From: Arabidopsis thaliana
Taxonomy: Eukaryota; Streptophyta; Magnoliopsida; Brassicales; Brassicaceae
Length of the DNA: 64,000 bases
Reading direction: 5' to 3'
NCBI RefSeq assembly: GCF_000001735.4
Contig: NC_003071.7
Location: forward strand, 5,263,151 to 5,327,150
Below, one piece after another: positions 35,351 through 49,686 of the stretch. The notes beneath the pieces were generated by a model that did not search any database, was not told the origin of the DNA, and saw nothing but the letters and a program-made list of their open reading frames with translations. A program made the position numbers and the translations under genes. The stretch's first letter is position 1; each line of letters opens with the position of its first letter.

Positions 35351-37831
35351 ATGAGTCTCTCAGATTCTACCGACTCTATGCATTGAGACGATCTTCCCCC
35401 GATCCATAAACAAGAGATGGTTTGGAGTGCGTCAGGACGGTGCAACATCATCATCTAACGCACGTGAAGAGCCGAACCCTTTCGTGGTTGGGGACGATGC
35501 CGTCGCTGATATAGCTCGTGAACTCGATCTTCCAAAGTATCGTGAGCCGTCTCTCGTTTGAAAAACCCGTGCCCCAGATGCTGATGAGGCTGGAACATCA
35601 AATTGGCAGGACGTAACCAAGCCCTTGCTCCAGGTGATAGTTGAGGATCATCTTTACTTTGGGCCGAATGAAACTGACGGAATTTTCTAGGCTATTGAGC
35701 AGATTGCGATGCGGAAATCTGACAAGGGAAGGAAAAAAAGAAAAACGAAAAAGGTTGTACCTGATCCGCCTGGTTCGACCTTTTGCACCGAGCAATCACT
35801 TCGGGACCTGGCGGCTCGGTTTGATTTTGGCAAAGATGTCGTCCTTCGCCTTCCAACCTCGAGCAAGAGAGCTGACAACCCTCTGGAGGGTTTCTTCACC
35901 CTTTATGAAGGGTTCTTTTATTACTGCATCCTCTGGTTTCCGATCTTGAGGATGATTCTGTAGTACGTGACCTCATACCAGATTACTCTTTCCTAGATTA
36001 CAACACGTTCCCTGAGGCATCTCGTCGGGATTTTGGTGCGGAATTACGAGACGGAGAATGAGATCACGCTTACGCATCGAAAGAATTATTTAGAGATTCG
36101 CCGAGTACCCAAGTCGGTGGTGAACAGATACTACATTTCCCCTGCGAAAGACAAGATAATCATCTGGGGGTTCCTTAGCAAGGACGGGCCCTATACTGAT
36201 CATTTTTTCTTTGTGGCTCTCAACGATGTCAGTGTTCCCGAAAACCTGGTCGGGACGATTTTGACGAGATGGGGCACTCTTGGTAGTTAGACTTAGAATT
36301 ATTAGTTTACACCCGAGATGATCGTTGAGATTTGACGCTTAACTTATTTCCTTGTTTCTTGCAGCTCGCTCTATTCGATTCCTCGAGGCGAGTCCCGGTG
36401 ATATCGTTTTTGTTCACGGAGAGTTACCTGCTGGGAAGTGTAACTGGGTAGATCACTTTTCAAGGGAAAGAGTCGAACGAGCCATGAAGTTAAGTTGCGG
36501 CGTATCCTGTTCCTCCAGCTCAGAATCGTCAGACCATCGATTTTCTCATTTTAATGAGTTGCAAGAAACCAAGCTGAGCCTACGGGAGGTGTATGAGAAG
36601 AAGAGGAAAGAGGCCAGGGAAAAGAAAAAGGCCGAGGAGGATGCCGGAACCTCGCAGGTTGCCCTCGAGGCGGGTGCCGTAGGCAGCGTTCCCGAGGCGA
36701 CTGCCACTCCGGATATCGTGTTCCAGGGCGACGCCTTTGGTTGCCAAACCCGTCAAAGGGCACGAGTTCCTGTCAGCCCCAAGCGGTTCTACTGCCGTGA
36801 ACCGTCTTGAGACAATATTCGGGTTGCCGGTTCGTGACCGTACTAAGGCGTCGGGGAAGCGCATAAGAAGCTCAGACCCCGAAGCAAAGAATAAGAAGAA
36901 AAAGAGGAAGGAAGCTGAGATTGCTCAGAAGGTAGCCGAGCCTATATTCGAGGATAAGACCGCCTCGACTAATCTTATTGGGGCTTGCGCCTGGGTTTTG
37001 CAGTCCCCCTTGACGCTTTGCTGGAGTCCGAGTTGTATGCCAATGAGGCATCGAACTTTTTAAGGGTATGTTCAAAATTTTTATCTCCGAGCAAGAGTTT
37101 CTACAAGGTCCTTATGTCTTTGTTATATTTCTTCAGGCCATCAGCTCGATGAACAGCATGGTGCAATCTTACGATTCCTCAGCGCGGTCTAACCTCAGCG
37201 CCGTCGCTAATCACCGTCGCTAAGTCCCGGTGATTAGCCGCAGCAGAGCTTGCTCGGGCTGATGTTGACTCCAAGGCGGCTGTGGCGTTGCAAGAGAACG
37301 AGAAAGCCGAGCGGAACGCTTTCACTCATAAGGAGAACGATGTCCGTGTTGCCGAGGCCAATGTTACGATATCGTCAACAGTCGAGAGATACAAACGCAT
37401 GTTGACTGAGGAGAGAGGTCTCCGAGATAATGAAGTTGCTCAGGCTTGTCGGTCTGCAGCTTTGTTTGTTGAGAGGATGAAGGCCGCCGAGGCGAAGTTG
37501 ACTATGGTTGATCAAGCCAGCAACCGCTGGATGTACTTGGCTCAGGCTAAAGCAAATGCCTAGCTGATTGATGCGCTTGAGGGTGGGAAGCATTTGGAGG
37601 ACGAGAAGGAGCTGGTAGAAGGATTATGCAGTCGCCGAGGCGACATATACCAGTCTCCTTAAAGAAGTTAAGGAAGAGTTGGCCATTCCTCATGTTCCTT
37701 CTACCTTGGATCCCCAGAGTCCTGGAGGCAACAGATCGGTGGAATGCGAGGTGGATGAGATCGGTATTGCCAACCAAGCCGGTTCGAACTTCCGTGGCGA
37801 TGCCTCGCGAAATGAAGGACTTGACCAGTGA
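35351..37831 (+). mobile_element. Antisense gene-like region carried by Tat B, broken
   Basis: This plus-strand region runs opposite to the Tat B gag-pol, between integrase and the 3' LTR. Its first half resembles the plant 'putative gypsy type transposon' domain (PF04195 by memory), with a PLEGFFTLYEGFF-type stretch at about 35880. The second half is Lys/Glu/Ala-rich and predicted coiled coil, for example around 37282-37560. Two intron-like intervals with GT/AG borders lie at about 36281-36364 and 37063-37138. Grande and other Tat-clade elements are known to carry such extra antisense genes of unknown function. Several breaks are present. Confidence 0.65.
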
Positions 37832-38479
37832 CCCGAACCAGCTTTCCTTTTATTTTTGTGTACGTAAAGATTAGCGCCTTGATGGCTTTATCCTTTTTGG
37901 TTTTTGTAAAGACTTATGTCTGGATTGCTTTATCCACAAATTTCACCTTTTGAAAATTTGGCCTCTCATATGATCCCGATGCGTTTTATTCGTTTGATGT
38001 TACCGTAGCCTAATTGAGTCGCTCTTTCGCGGAATTGCTTTCTAATTACGAACCGTTTTATTGGTTAGGGCCAGTGTGAATGGAATGGACTTAACGTTTT
38101 GCTTTGGTGAAATCTTCTCGGTTGCGATCTGATCCGATTCACTCTTTCACCAGCGTTTAAAAACAAGCTGGGGTACCGGTGTTATGATATAACAGGGTTT
38201 TCTGAAGATAGAACGAGATTCTGCGCAAAGTTTTTCCGGCAGGTTATAACTCGAATTTAGATAGTGCGTTGTAACCAAGTAGGTTTAAAAGATACTCTGA
38301 GCCGTCGCTCATCGTAGTATTTGAAACAGGTACAAACTGTGAAAAGTAGAACTTTTATTCATGCCGAAGTGAAAACTCACAAGAGAAATGAAAGTGGGAG
38401 TATGGATATACGGACCCACTCCCCTTTTTTTTAATTTGGGGGTGAGGGGGGGGGTAGCTGAACTCGTTCGAAGACGAGC

Positions 38480-41400
38480 TGCCTAAGTACCCTTCTCAGG
38501 GATCAAACCACCTCGTAGTTCAAGTTTATGCTTCTCGCACTTAGTTATAGTATTTCCTGAGGTGCATGGCATTCCAGGATCTTGGAATGGCTTTGCCGCT
38601 TAAATCGGCGAGTTCGTAAATGCCTGGTCAGACGACTTTCGAGATTAAGTATGGTCCTTCCCAGTGTGCCTTGAGTTTTCCAGCGTTTAGCTCGACGGTA
38701 TTTTCAAAAACTTTGCAGAGAACCCAATCTCCTTCGTGAAATCTCCGCTATCGGACAATTGAATTGTACAACTGAGCCATTTCGTTTTGATTATTCTGTA
38801 TTCGCACCAGAACCGAATCTCTTCGTTCGTCGATCAGATCTAACTCGTTAGGCATTCTCTGATTATTATCTGTCTCGGGTTCGGGAGATAGGCTTCGACG
38901 AAGATTTGGTACCTCCATATCAGCTGGAATTATAATTCCGTACCCTAGACTACTGCGAATGGAGTTTCTCTCGTGGCTCGATTAGGCGTTGTTCGATGCG
39001 ACCACAATACTCCTTCGAGTTCTTCGGCCCCAAAACCCTTCTTGGCGTTGAGCTATTTTTTCAAGCCGTCGAGAAACGTTTTGTTCGCAGCCTCAGCTTG
39101 GTCGTTCCCCTGGGGATATCGCGGTATCGACTTGCTGAGCCAAATTCCTAATTTATCGCAGAAACCTTGGAAACGAGTCGAAATAAATTGCGAGTCGATG
39201 TTTGTGACGATCTCGTAAGGGATCCCATGGTGACATAAAATGTGCTTCCACACGAAGTTTTTGACTTGAGAGAAATAATCTGTCACAACGAGGACTAACT
39301 TTCGCTATTTCGAGGCGTGCATAGTACCGATGATGTCCATCAACCAACGCATGAATAGATACGGCAAGGCGATTGATGAAAGGAGCTCGGCCGGTTGATG
39401 GATTGTGGGTGCGTGCCTTTGGCATTTTTTGCATTTTCTTTAGAATTTTTCGCAATTCTTGATCATCGTTGGCCAGAAGTATCTGTGGCGTTTTATCTTG
39501 ATGGCTAGGGCTCTTCCTCCGGAGTGATTCCCACATGAGCCTTTGTGGATTACTTTCATGATTTTGTAGGCTGCTTCCTTTTCCACGCAGGTCATTAAAG
39601 GTCCGGATAGACGCCATTGGAATAGCTTCTCTTCGACCATAACAAAGCCTACGGCCTGAGCTTTCAGCTTCCGAGCTTCCCATTTGTCGGATGGCACTTT
39701 CCCCTCGGATATGTAACTTCTGAGTCGCAACCTAAATATCAGTTATCATTCGAATCAAAAATATCCTTGCAATCTGTGGTATTCTGCACGGAGAAGGCGT
39801 GCTCTTCTTTTTCAAGCTCGATGCTAGGTTTCTCGATGAATTTGACTGGGATGACTCTCCTCAGGTACGGGTCAGACGTCGAGGCCAGAGCAGCCAGGGC
39901 ATCAGCCGATTTGTTTTTGCCTCGGGGAATCCTTGATAGTTCGAACTCGTCGAACTGTTTCGCCAGATCTTGGCTGTGAGTGAGATAAGCCCCCATTCTT
40001 TCGTCCCGAGCCGTGTACTCCCCGTTGAACTGATTGGCGACGAGTGAAGAATCACAAAAAGCCCTGATCTTGGCGATTTTTAACCCTTGAGCTAGCTTCA
40101 GCCCGGCCACGAGTGCTTCGTACTCGGCTACATTGTTTGTTGCTTCGAAATTTAGCTTGAAAGATTATTCGAGAACCTCGCCTGTGGGTGAAGTGAGGGG
40201 GATGCCCACACCCAAACCTTGTTTGGAGAATGAGCCGTCCACATGTAGGAGCCATGTCGTGTCAAGCCAATTTTTTCGAGCTTCTTTCGTGGGTAGTTCG
40301 ACATTGAAATCGGCTAGGACCTGGGACTTCGCCAACGTTTTGTTTCTACACTCGATATCATACTCACTGAGTTTGATCGCCGATTTAGCCAAATGGCCCG
40401 ACTGGTTTAGACTGTGTAGGATGACGTGGAGTGGCATAAATCCCATTAGCATGATGGTGTGGGACTGGAAATATGGTCACAATATTCGAGCCGACATGAT
40501 GACCGCTAAGGCGAGTTTTTCCATTTGCGGGTAGCGAGATTCCGCTCCAGTAAATGTCTGTGAAACATAAAAAATGGGTTTTTGCTCACCCCTGTCTTCT
40601 CGGACTAAAACTTTGCTAACCGTAGTATCGGATACGGAGACATACAAGTAGAGTGGCTCTCTGATAACAAGTTTTGCAAGGATGGGTGGGCTCGCTAGAT
40701 ACTTTTTGAGTTCTTGAAAGGCTTCCTCGCACTGAGTTGTCCACTCAAACTTTTTATTTCCCCGAAGCACATCGTAGAAGGCCCAACACTTATTGGTAGA
40801 TCGGGAGAAGAATCGATTAAGGGCTGCAACTCTCCGGTTTATTGCTGTACTTAGCCTTTGTTTTGCGGTGACGCCATTCCTATCAATGCTTCGATTTGCT
40901 TTTGGGTTTTCCTCGATGCCGCGATGTGGAACAGGATACCCCAAGAACTCACCGGATCTTACTCTGAAGCGATACTTGGCTGGATTAAGCTTGACGTTGT
41001 AGAGGTTATATGTTCCTCTTCCTCCAAAGACTTTACCAAAATATCGTCGATGTACACTTCCATCGTTTTCCGATCTGCAAGGCGAAGATCTTGTTGACAA
41101 AGCGCTAATAAGTTGCCCCAACGTTTTTAAGTCCGAACGGCATCACTCAGTAGCAGAAAACACCTTGCTTCGTGTAGAATATCATTTTCTCCTGATCCTC
41201 AGGGTTCATCATGATTTGGTTGTATCCAACAAAGGCGTCCATGAACGATAGTAACTTGTTCCCTGAGGTTGACTCGACGAGGCGATCGATACGTGGTAAC
41301 AGAAAGCTGTCCTTCGGACAGGCTTTGTTCAGGTCGGTGAAGTCAACGGAGACTCTCCACTTCCCATTTTTCTTTTTTACCACGACTGGATTAGCGAGCC

Positions 41401-41510
41401 TGTCGGGATACTTCGCCTCGGTTATAGAGCCATTTCTTAGCAGTTTTTCCACCTCGGCTTTCACAGCTTCCGCACGTTCCCACCCAATTTTCTTCTTTTC
41501 TGGTTAACAG
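38480..41510 (-). mobile_element. Tat B pol region, broken
   Basis: Reverse transcriptase begins near 41464 with the VKKKNGKWRVSVDFTDLNKA block and FMDAFVGYNQI. RNase H around 40650-40350 includes SRYPQMEKLALAV, followed by the extra RNase H with WLLHVDGSFSKQGLGVGI and NAAEYE-like sequence. Integrase has the zinc-binding part (about 39683-39440) and core (about 39440-39050), and its tail reaches about 38550 with ECHAPQEIL-like sequence. Broken in several places. Confidence 0.85.
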
Positions 41511-41879
41511 ATTTAAAAGTTGGGTCAACGTTGAGCTCGTGTGACACGATTTCAACGCTTACTCAAGGCAAATCCTCTGGCGACCAGGAAAAAGTTATGA
41601 CGTTATCTCTGAGGAAGGAAGTCAGCTCGGCTGTAAGCTCTTCGCCTAAATCTCCACCTACTTCGACACATCGTTTGGGATTACTGTCTTAGCCTTACAG
41701 CCGATTCCCGAGCCTCTTCGATAGCTTTTTCTTCAGCTCAGCCCAACTTAGCCTTTTTGTTGTTTGCGTCGGGTGTTCACTCGGTGATGGGGTTTCTGAG
41801 TTTGTGCGTTGCCATAAAGCACATTCGGGCATTCTTCTGATTTCACGTCCTCGAGCGTGGGGTGTATCAGCTTGGTAAT

Positions 41880-43217
41880 TTTGGGCCTAGGAGAAGTTTC
41901 GCCCCTCGTGATGCACGAAGGTTCTGTCTAGAGCACCCTTTTTCTGGCTCAGAGTGCTAGATTGGGATTTATCAGCCTGAGGTGTTTGCTTTGACGGGTC
42001 GTGCCTTTTTGACAGCAACTCCATCTCCTCATCATGGGAAACGTAATCTGAGGCTCGGTGCATGGCGTCTCGGATCGTTTGTGGTTTTGACATATTTAAC
42101 TCTTTTCGGAATTCTAACTTGTACCACAATGTCTTCTTCAAGGGAGAGAGCTCTGCGACGTCGTTGATTCCCTCGACCTAGGCTAGGGTCAACCTAAACT
42201 TTGTGAGGAATCCTTTGAGTGGCTCATTTGGCTGCTAAGATAGCGACCAAAGGTCAGCGTCTGATGTGCCTGGATCAATCAACACTGAGTATTGTTTGAG
42301 GAAAAGTGTTGGCAGCTCTTGGAAACTGTCAACAGAATTCTCTTCAAGTTTTAAGAACTAATCCAAGGCCGGCCCCTTCAGGTGCTCGACAAATAGATGA
42401 AAGAGACAAGCGTTCCTCTCCTTTGGCTTGAACTTGGCTCGGGCCATAGAGATTATAAATGACTTTAAATGCCCCTTGAAGTACTCGATATTGAGCTTCC
42501 TCGGGTCTAAAATTATTGCGTTGGAGATCTTACGAGTGAAAGGTGTGTTGTGGGACTCTTCCAGAATGTGATCGATGTTTTGAGACGAGGAGACTGCGCT
42601 ATGCAGCTGCGATCGAACAAGCTTCATCTCGGTTTTTTCCTTGGCTAGGGAGAGTTTGATGGCATTTATTTCTTGTTCCTATCATATTCCTCAGCCCTTG
42701 GCAGCCTCGGCTCAAGGAATGTAAAACTGCGGATCGGTTTCCTCCACTTGGTTTGTCGCGTTCGGCTCTCCCAAAGCTGTTGGTTTTGCTCGGATTCCAC
42801 TGAGCGCTGGCACAGTTCATCGGACTGGCCTCGTCGTGTTACCAGGCGTATTGATCACGAGCCTCGTTGGATTGAGGTCTGCCGCTACTCGCCGATCATG
42901 AAAATGTCGCACGTCAAAGCGGGTGGTCATGATCTGCCCTTGGAAGGTAGCCGCCTTGAGCTGCTGGGCCAAAGACCGATTCGCTTGTTCATGATAGTCC
43001 ACCTTCTTCTGAAGTTGTGCCATCATGCTTTTCATTTCTGCTAGGACTGCGGGAGTGGCGACCTTAGGAGTGTTTGTCTGGACTGGAGGAATCGGGTTTC
43101 CCTCCATGTCCATTGTGTTAGCGGGGACCTGATTGTTGGTCATTGCTGCTTGGTTTGATGGTTCTTTATTCTTGTAGTAAGAGAAATCTCAAATTTCACC
43201 TCCTTCTAGCGACAAAT
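41880..43217 (-). mobile_element. Tat B leader and gag region, broken
   Basis: Capsid-like stretches at about 42627-41887 match the gag region of Tat A (25102-24434) closely, including SAIILDPRKL-like and MHRASDYVSHDEEMELL sequence. An upstream stretch at 43143-42817 is probably the start of gag. The leader just inside the 5' LTR reads TTTGTCGCTAGAAGGAGG on the minus strand and is a candidate primer binding site. Confidence 0.78.
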
Positions 43218-43693
43218 TGTGAGAGTCGAAATCTACACAATGGAAATTGTTTCTTAGGGTTCTTACAAAGAAACAGTCTTCGCGAGAATCTCAAAGAACA
43301 ATAGAATCGGTAAGTAACCACAGATGGTGTTCTTGATATTATTGATAAGAAACGATGATTTGATCGTACAAGTGTTATAGAAAAGTAAAGAATAAGTGTT
43401 TTTAGCCTTCAAATTCGGAGTGTTTTTATAGCCTATGTTGAGAGCCTTTTTATGTGTCATATATAGGCCTAATGACCGCCTCATCCTATATTCTCAGAAG
43501 ATTTCTACTTATCTTTAAGTTGGCTACTGAGGGTCTTCGCAGGAAGGAGATTTTCCTTATTTTTTGCGAGCTTCAGGAAAACATCCAGATTTGACAATAT
43601 CCTCGAAGATTCTTCATTATCATTTCCGGGTTTTTCGGAAATTGTCTTTGGATCCTTTTTATAAAATGTGCAAGTCTTTGCTTTGGGCAACTA

Positions 43694-46600
43694 TGTAACG
43701 CCCACGATCCTCAATAGGATCGTTGGCTAGGACTTGGTCCAAGAAAAGAAGGTGGAGACTCGGACAAGTGGGAAGGAGCTGGCCATAAGCTCAGACAAAG
43801 GGGAAATCATGCGGGTCAGTTCGTCTGAAGCTCAAGCTCAGCTGGAATGAGTGACGGTTACTTGGGCCGAGTGACAGTCCAGCTCGGGCAGCCAGACGAG
43901 TGACGGTTAAGCTCGAGGCAGTTGGAAGAGTGACGGTTGAGCTCGAGGTAGCTGGTCGACTGTTCGACCAGCTGGGCGGTTATCCAGACGGTTACTTGGG
44001 CAGTTATGGTCGAACGGTTACTTGCCCAAAGGGTGGATAAGGGCGAGCAGTTACGGGCGAAGATATACAACTCTTCGGAAAGATGCAAGGAACGGATGTG
44101 TTGATTCGGCGGGTCTTAATTGACCTACTGGAAATCGGTTGGACTGATGTGCGATCTTCCCCTCTCCGAATCCTCTCTACGGATCCGAGTAATGTATGGC
44201 CTATAGAGCATTGCATGGACTTGCATATGACTAAGTAAATGAGATTACTTATGGCTCTATGACTTTCAGGAACGAATGGTGATCGTGGGAAGGACTTGGC
44301 TTAGGCGCGAGAGACTCAAGGTCGTGATGATGGGTGGTGATAGTTCGGATAGTCTAGGGATCGATTATATGACTTGTAATAGCTTATATGCAAACTCATA
44401 AGTTGTTTACTCTATTCGTCTCATATATTGAATCATAGAATCATATAAAACGGATTACACTAGGAATGAACCTCATAAACGGTTAAGGCCGAGTCACTTA
44501 GTGGCTTGGGGCGGGAGATCTCGTCCGGACTTAGGCAGTCTAGATCGGGGCCTTTCAAGTTGGTATCAGAGCATGCTTGGTTCTAGGACTAGGTGTTGGG
44601 TTAAGGGGTATCACCACTCGTTGACTTGAGAATCTCGCGGTAGTTGTTCTTTACTCTTTTGCGATTTTACTATGAGTTATGTGGATTAACTTTGAAGGTT
44701 TCGCAGATGAGTAAGAGCAGCAAAACGGGAAAGAGCAAGAAGGACAAGGGCATTGTTAAGGAGACTTTGGTTGAGGAGGAAACAATGATCAACAAGAAAA
44801 CCAGAGTCGGGACAATGCTTGATGAGACAGACTCGGCCGGACATGAGGCCGGGAAGAAGTCTATAAATGAGGAAGCACCGGAAAGTAGCGATGCAAGGGA
44901 TAACACGGATAACCGGAACAATACTTCAACGACCCAAGAACAGTGGGATTTGATGAAAGGAATGATGGCGCAACTAGCCACATTAACCAAGGCCGTTGTA
45001 GCGGATCTGGTGGTTTAAAGGGTGGATAACCAACAGGATGATGACTCAGAAGTTGTGGATGTGAATCATGAGCGAAAAAGGGGAGACTATCTGAGCCTTC
45101 TCGAACATGTCTCAAGGCTAGGCACGAGACATTTCATGGGGAATACGAATACGATTGTGGCCGATGAGTGGAGGAGTAGACTCAAGAGGAAATTCAAGTC
45201 TACTCGCTGCCCTGAGGATTACCAAAGGGACATTGCAGTCCACTTCCTTGAAGGAGACGCCCATAATTGGTGGTTAAGCGTCAAAAAATGCAGAGGGGAC
45301 GAGGTCCGGTCCTTTGCGGATTTCGAAGACGAGTTTAACAAGAAGTACTTTCCACCGGAGGCTTGGGATAGGCTTGAATGTGCGTACCTCGACCTAGTTC
45401 AAGGGAACCGCACGGTACGTGAATATGATGAGGAGTTTAACCGCCTTAGGCGTTATGTGGGACGCAAACTTGAGGAGGAACAAGCCTTGGTGCGCCGATT
45501 TATCCGCGGACTAAGAATAGAGATCCGCAACCATTGTTTGGTCCGGACATTCAACTTGGTTTCCGAATCGGTTGAAAGGGCAACAATGATTGAGGAAGGG
45601 ATCGAGTAAGAAAGGTACTTGAATCGGGAGAAAGCTCTGATCCGGAACAATCAGCACACCAAACCCGCGGATAAGAAAAGGAAATTTGACAAGGTGGATA
45701 ACACCAAGTCCGATGCTAAGACCAGGGAATGTGTGACATGTGGTAAGAGCCACAGCGGAACTTGCTGGAAGGCCATAGGTGTATGTGGCCGGTGTGGAAG
45801 CAAGGACCATGCGATCCAAAGCTGCCCGAGAATGGAACTAGGACAGTCCAAGGTTCTCGGTGAAGAGACAAGGACTTGTTTCTATTGCGGGAAGGTTGGA
45901 CATCTAAAGCGGGAGTGCCATAAGCTTACTGCGAAGAAGCAGGCCGGACAAAGGGACAATCGCGGGGGTAATGGGTTGCCACCTCCCCCTAAGCGGCAGG
46001 CCGTGGCACCGCGAGTTTATGAGCTGTCCGAGGAAGCTAACGATGCCGAGAACTTCAGGGCGATTACTGATACGTGATCGCAACTCCCTATTCATTATTT
46101 CTCTAACTGCATTTGCATTGCATCATGCATAAGGGGAAAGGGAGGTACTCAACATTCTAAGGGAATGTGTAGGGACCTTGAGAGTAGGTGACGTAGAAAC
46201 GCACACTCTATTTGATTATGGGGCTACCCATTGTTTTGTTAGTATAGAATCGGTTGAATCAGGTGGGTTCAGGAAAGAACCAAACACCGATTATGGAATA
46301 ATACGACCGGCCGGCAGACAGGCAATGTATCCGACCGGACTTGTTCGGGGCATCTCGGTTGTAGTGAATGGTGTCAATATGCCCGCGGACCTAATCATTA
46401 TTCCACTAAAGAAACACGATATTATCTTAGGGATGGACTGGTTGGGGAAGTACAAGGCTCACATAGATTGTCACTGAGGACGGATACAATTCGAGAGGGA
46501 CGAGGGTATGTTAAAATTCCAAAGAATAAGAACAACCTCGGGAAGCTTAGTAATCTCGGCAATCCAGGCTTAAAGGATGCTCAGGAAAGGATGTGAGGCA

Positions 46601-49600
46601 TATTTAGCCACGATCACAACCAAGGAAGTGGGGGCGAGTGCGGAGTTGAAAGACATTCCGATCGTCAACGAGTTCTCGGACGTGTTTGCTGCCGTTAGTG
46701 GTGTACCACCGGACCGGTCAGACCTGTTCACGATAGAACTTGAACCCGGGACAACCCCCATATCTAAAGCTCCGTACCGGATGGCACCGGCGGAAATGGC
46801 GGAGCTAAAGAAACAGTTGGCGGAGTTGTTGGAGAAAGGATTCATCAGGCTGAGTAGCTCACCATGGGGTGCGTCGGTTTTGTTTGTGAAAAAGAAAGAT
46901 GGTAGCTTTAGGCTATACATCGACTATTGGGGATTGAATAAAGTTACGGTGAAAACAAATATCATTTACCCCGGATAGATGAGTTGATGGATCAACTTGG
47001 AGGCGCACAGTGGTTTTCAAAAATCGACTTGGCCTCGGGATATCACCAAATTCCCATTGAGCCAAAGAATGTAAGGAAAACAACTTTCCGGACGAGGTAC
47101 GACCATTATGAGTTTGTGGTCATGCCATTCGGATTGACCAATGCGCCAGCAGCCTTCATGAAAATGATGAACAGTGTGTTCCGGGATTTCCTAGACGAGT
47201 TTGTTATCATCTTCATTGATGATATCCTTGTTTACTCAAAATCTTGGGAAGCTCACCAAAAACATCTAAGGGCGGTGCTGGAACGGCTAAGAGAACATGA
47301 GCTATTTGCAAAGTTATGTAAATGCTTGTTTTGGCAAAGGAGCGTTGGTTTTCTTGGCCATATTATCTCAGACCAAGGAGTATCAGTTGATCCGGAGAAA
47401 ATTCGGTCGATCCAGGAGTGGCCACGACCAAGGAATGCCACCGAGATTAGGAGTTTTCATGGACTAGCGGGGTATTACCGAAGGTTCGTAATGAGTTTCG
47501 CGAGCATGGCCCAACCCATGACTGGACTGACCGGAAAAGACACCGCAGTCAACTGGTCGGAGGAGTGCGAGAAAAGTTTCTTGGAGTTAAAGGCCATGTT
47601 GACTAATGCACCAGTGTTGGTCTTACCAGAGGAAGGTGAGCCATATACGGTGTACACGGACGCGTCCATAATGGGACTAGGATGCGTATTGATGCAAAAG
47701 GGGAGTGTTATCGCATACGCATCGAGGCAATTGCGGAAATACGAGAAGAACTACCCTACGCATGATTTGGAAATGGCCGCGTTAGTATTTGCGTTGAAGA
47801 TTTGGCGATCATATTTGTATGGTGCTAAGGTTCAAATCTATACTGACCACAAAAGCGTAAAGTACATATTCACCCAGCCGGAGTTGAATCTAAGGCAAAG
47901 AAGGTGGATGAAACTTGTGGCGGATTACGAGTTGGACATAGCATACCATCCGGACAAGGCCAACCAAGTCGCCGATGCCCTTAGTAGGAGGCGCTCGGAA
48001 GTGGAAGCGGAAAGGAACCAAATGAACTTGGTTAACATGATGGGGATATTGCATTTGAATGCCTTGTCTAAGGAAGTTGAACCCTTAGGGTTGGGAGCCG
48101 CCGATCAGGCCGATCTGCTTAGTAGGATCCGGCTGGCTTAGGAAAGGGACGAGGAGATAAAAGGATGGGCACTAAACAATAAGACCGAGTACCAAACCTC
48201 TAACAATGGTACAATCTGGTGAACGATCGAGTATGTGTGCCGAATGATAGGGCATTAAAGGAGAAAATCCTGAAAGAGGCGCATCAATCGAAATTCTCAA
48301 TCCATCGGGGGTCGAACAAGATGTACCGCGACCTCAAAAGGTACTACCATTGGGTAGGAATGAAGAAAGAGGTGGCCAAGTGCCCGACTTGTCAACTAGT
48401 CAAGGCGGAGCATCAAGTACCAAGTGGGTTGTTACAAAACCTACCGATACAGGAATGGAAGTGGGACCATAAAACGATGGACTTTGTCACGGGACTGTCG
48501 ACGGGGATCAAGTCCAAACACAACACGGTATGGGTTGTAGTGGACCAACTGACTAAGTCCGCGCATTTCATGGCAATCTCGGATAAGGATGGAGCCGAAA
48601 TCATTGCCGAGAAGTACATAGACGAGATTGTGCGATTACATGGGATTCCGGTTAGTATAGTGTCGGACTGAGACACAAGGTTCACGTCAAATTTTTGGAA
48701 GGCTTTTCAAAAGGCCTTAGGGACTCGAGTGAACCTAAGTACTGCCTATCACCCACAGACGTATGGACAGTCCGAACGAACGATTCAAACCCTCAAGGAC
48801 ATGTTGAGGGCATGCGTCTTGGATTGGGGAGGAAACTGGGAGAAATATCTAAGGTTAGTAGAGTTTGCATACAATAACAATTTTCAAGCTAGTATTGGTA
48901 TGTCTCCCTATGAGGCGTTGTATGGCCGAGCTTGTAGAACACAGTTGTGTTGGACGCCAGTGGGCGAACGTCGGTTGTTCGGACCTACGATCGTGGATGA
49001 AATCACGAAGAGAATGAAGTTCTTAAAAATCAAGTTAAAGGAAGCCCAACATCGTCAGAAAAGCTACGCCAACAAGCGTCGAAAGGGTTTGGAATTCCAA
49101 GTAGGAGACTTGGTGTACTTAAAGGCGATGACCTACAAAGGGGCAGGGCGATTCACCTCAAGGAAAAAGTTAAGCCCAAGGTATGTTGGCCCGTACAAGG
49201 TGATCGAACGAGTAGGGGCGGTGGCATACAAACTTGACCTTCCTCCAAAACTAAACGCGTTTCACAACGTCTTCCATGTATCACAACTACGGAAGTGTTT
49301 AAGTGATCAAGAAGAAAGCGTGGAAGATGTACCTCCCGGGTTAAAGGAGAACATGACGGTGGAAGCATGGCCGGTACGGATCATGGATCGAATGAAGAAA
49401 GGGACTCGGGGAAAATCAATGGATTTGTTAAAAGTCTTGTGGAATTGTGGAGGCCGTGAAGAATACACTTGGGAAACCGAGAAGAAAATGAAGGCCAATT
49501 TTCCGGAGTGGTTCAAGGAGATGGGTAAAGATCAACTTGATGCGGATTTGGGGACGAATCCAATTCAAGGGGGGGAGACTTGTAACGCCCGCGATCCTCA

Positions 49601-49686
49601 ATAGGATCGTTGGCTAGGACTTGGTCCGAGAAAAGAAGGTGGAGTCTCGGACAAGTGGGAAGGAGCTGGCCATAAGCTCACATTCT
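43694..49686 (+). mobile_element. Chromovirus (Del/Tekay-like Ty3/Gypsy) nested in the Tat B 5' LTR, TSD AACTA
   Basis: Flanked by a perfect TSD, AACTA, at 43689-43693 and 49687-49691. The 5' LTR is 43694-44557, followed by the primer binding site TTGGTATCAGAGC (initiator Met tRNA type). gag with zinc knuckles lies at about 44700-46075, protease about 46170-46480, reverse transcriptase ([11 protein letters not shown]) and RNase H about 46580-48140, integrase about 48220-49200 and a chromodomain-like end about 49360-49520. A polypurine tract AAGGGGGGGAGA precedes the 3' LTR copy at 49581-49686, which is much shorter than the 5' one. It is broken, with about five or more breaks, and is younger than Tat B because it sits inside it. 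Confidence 0.9.
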
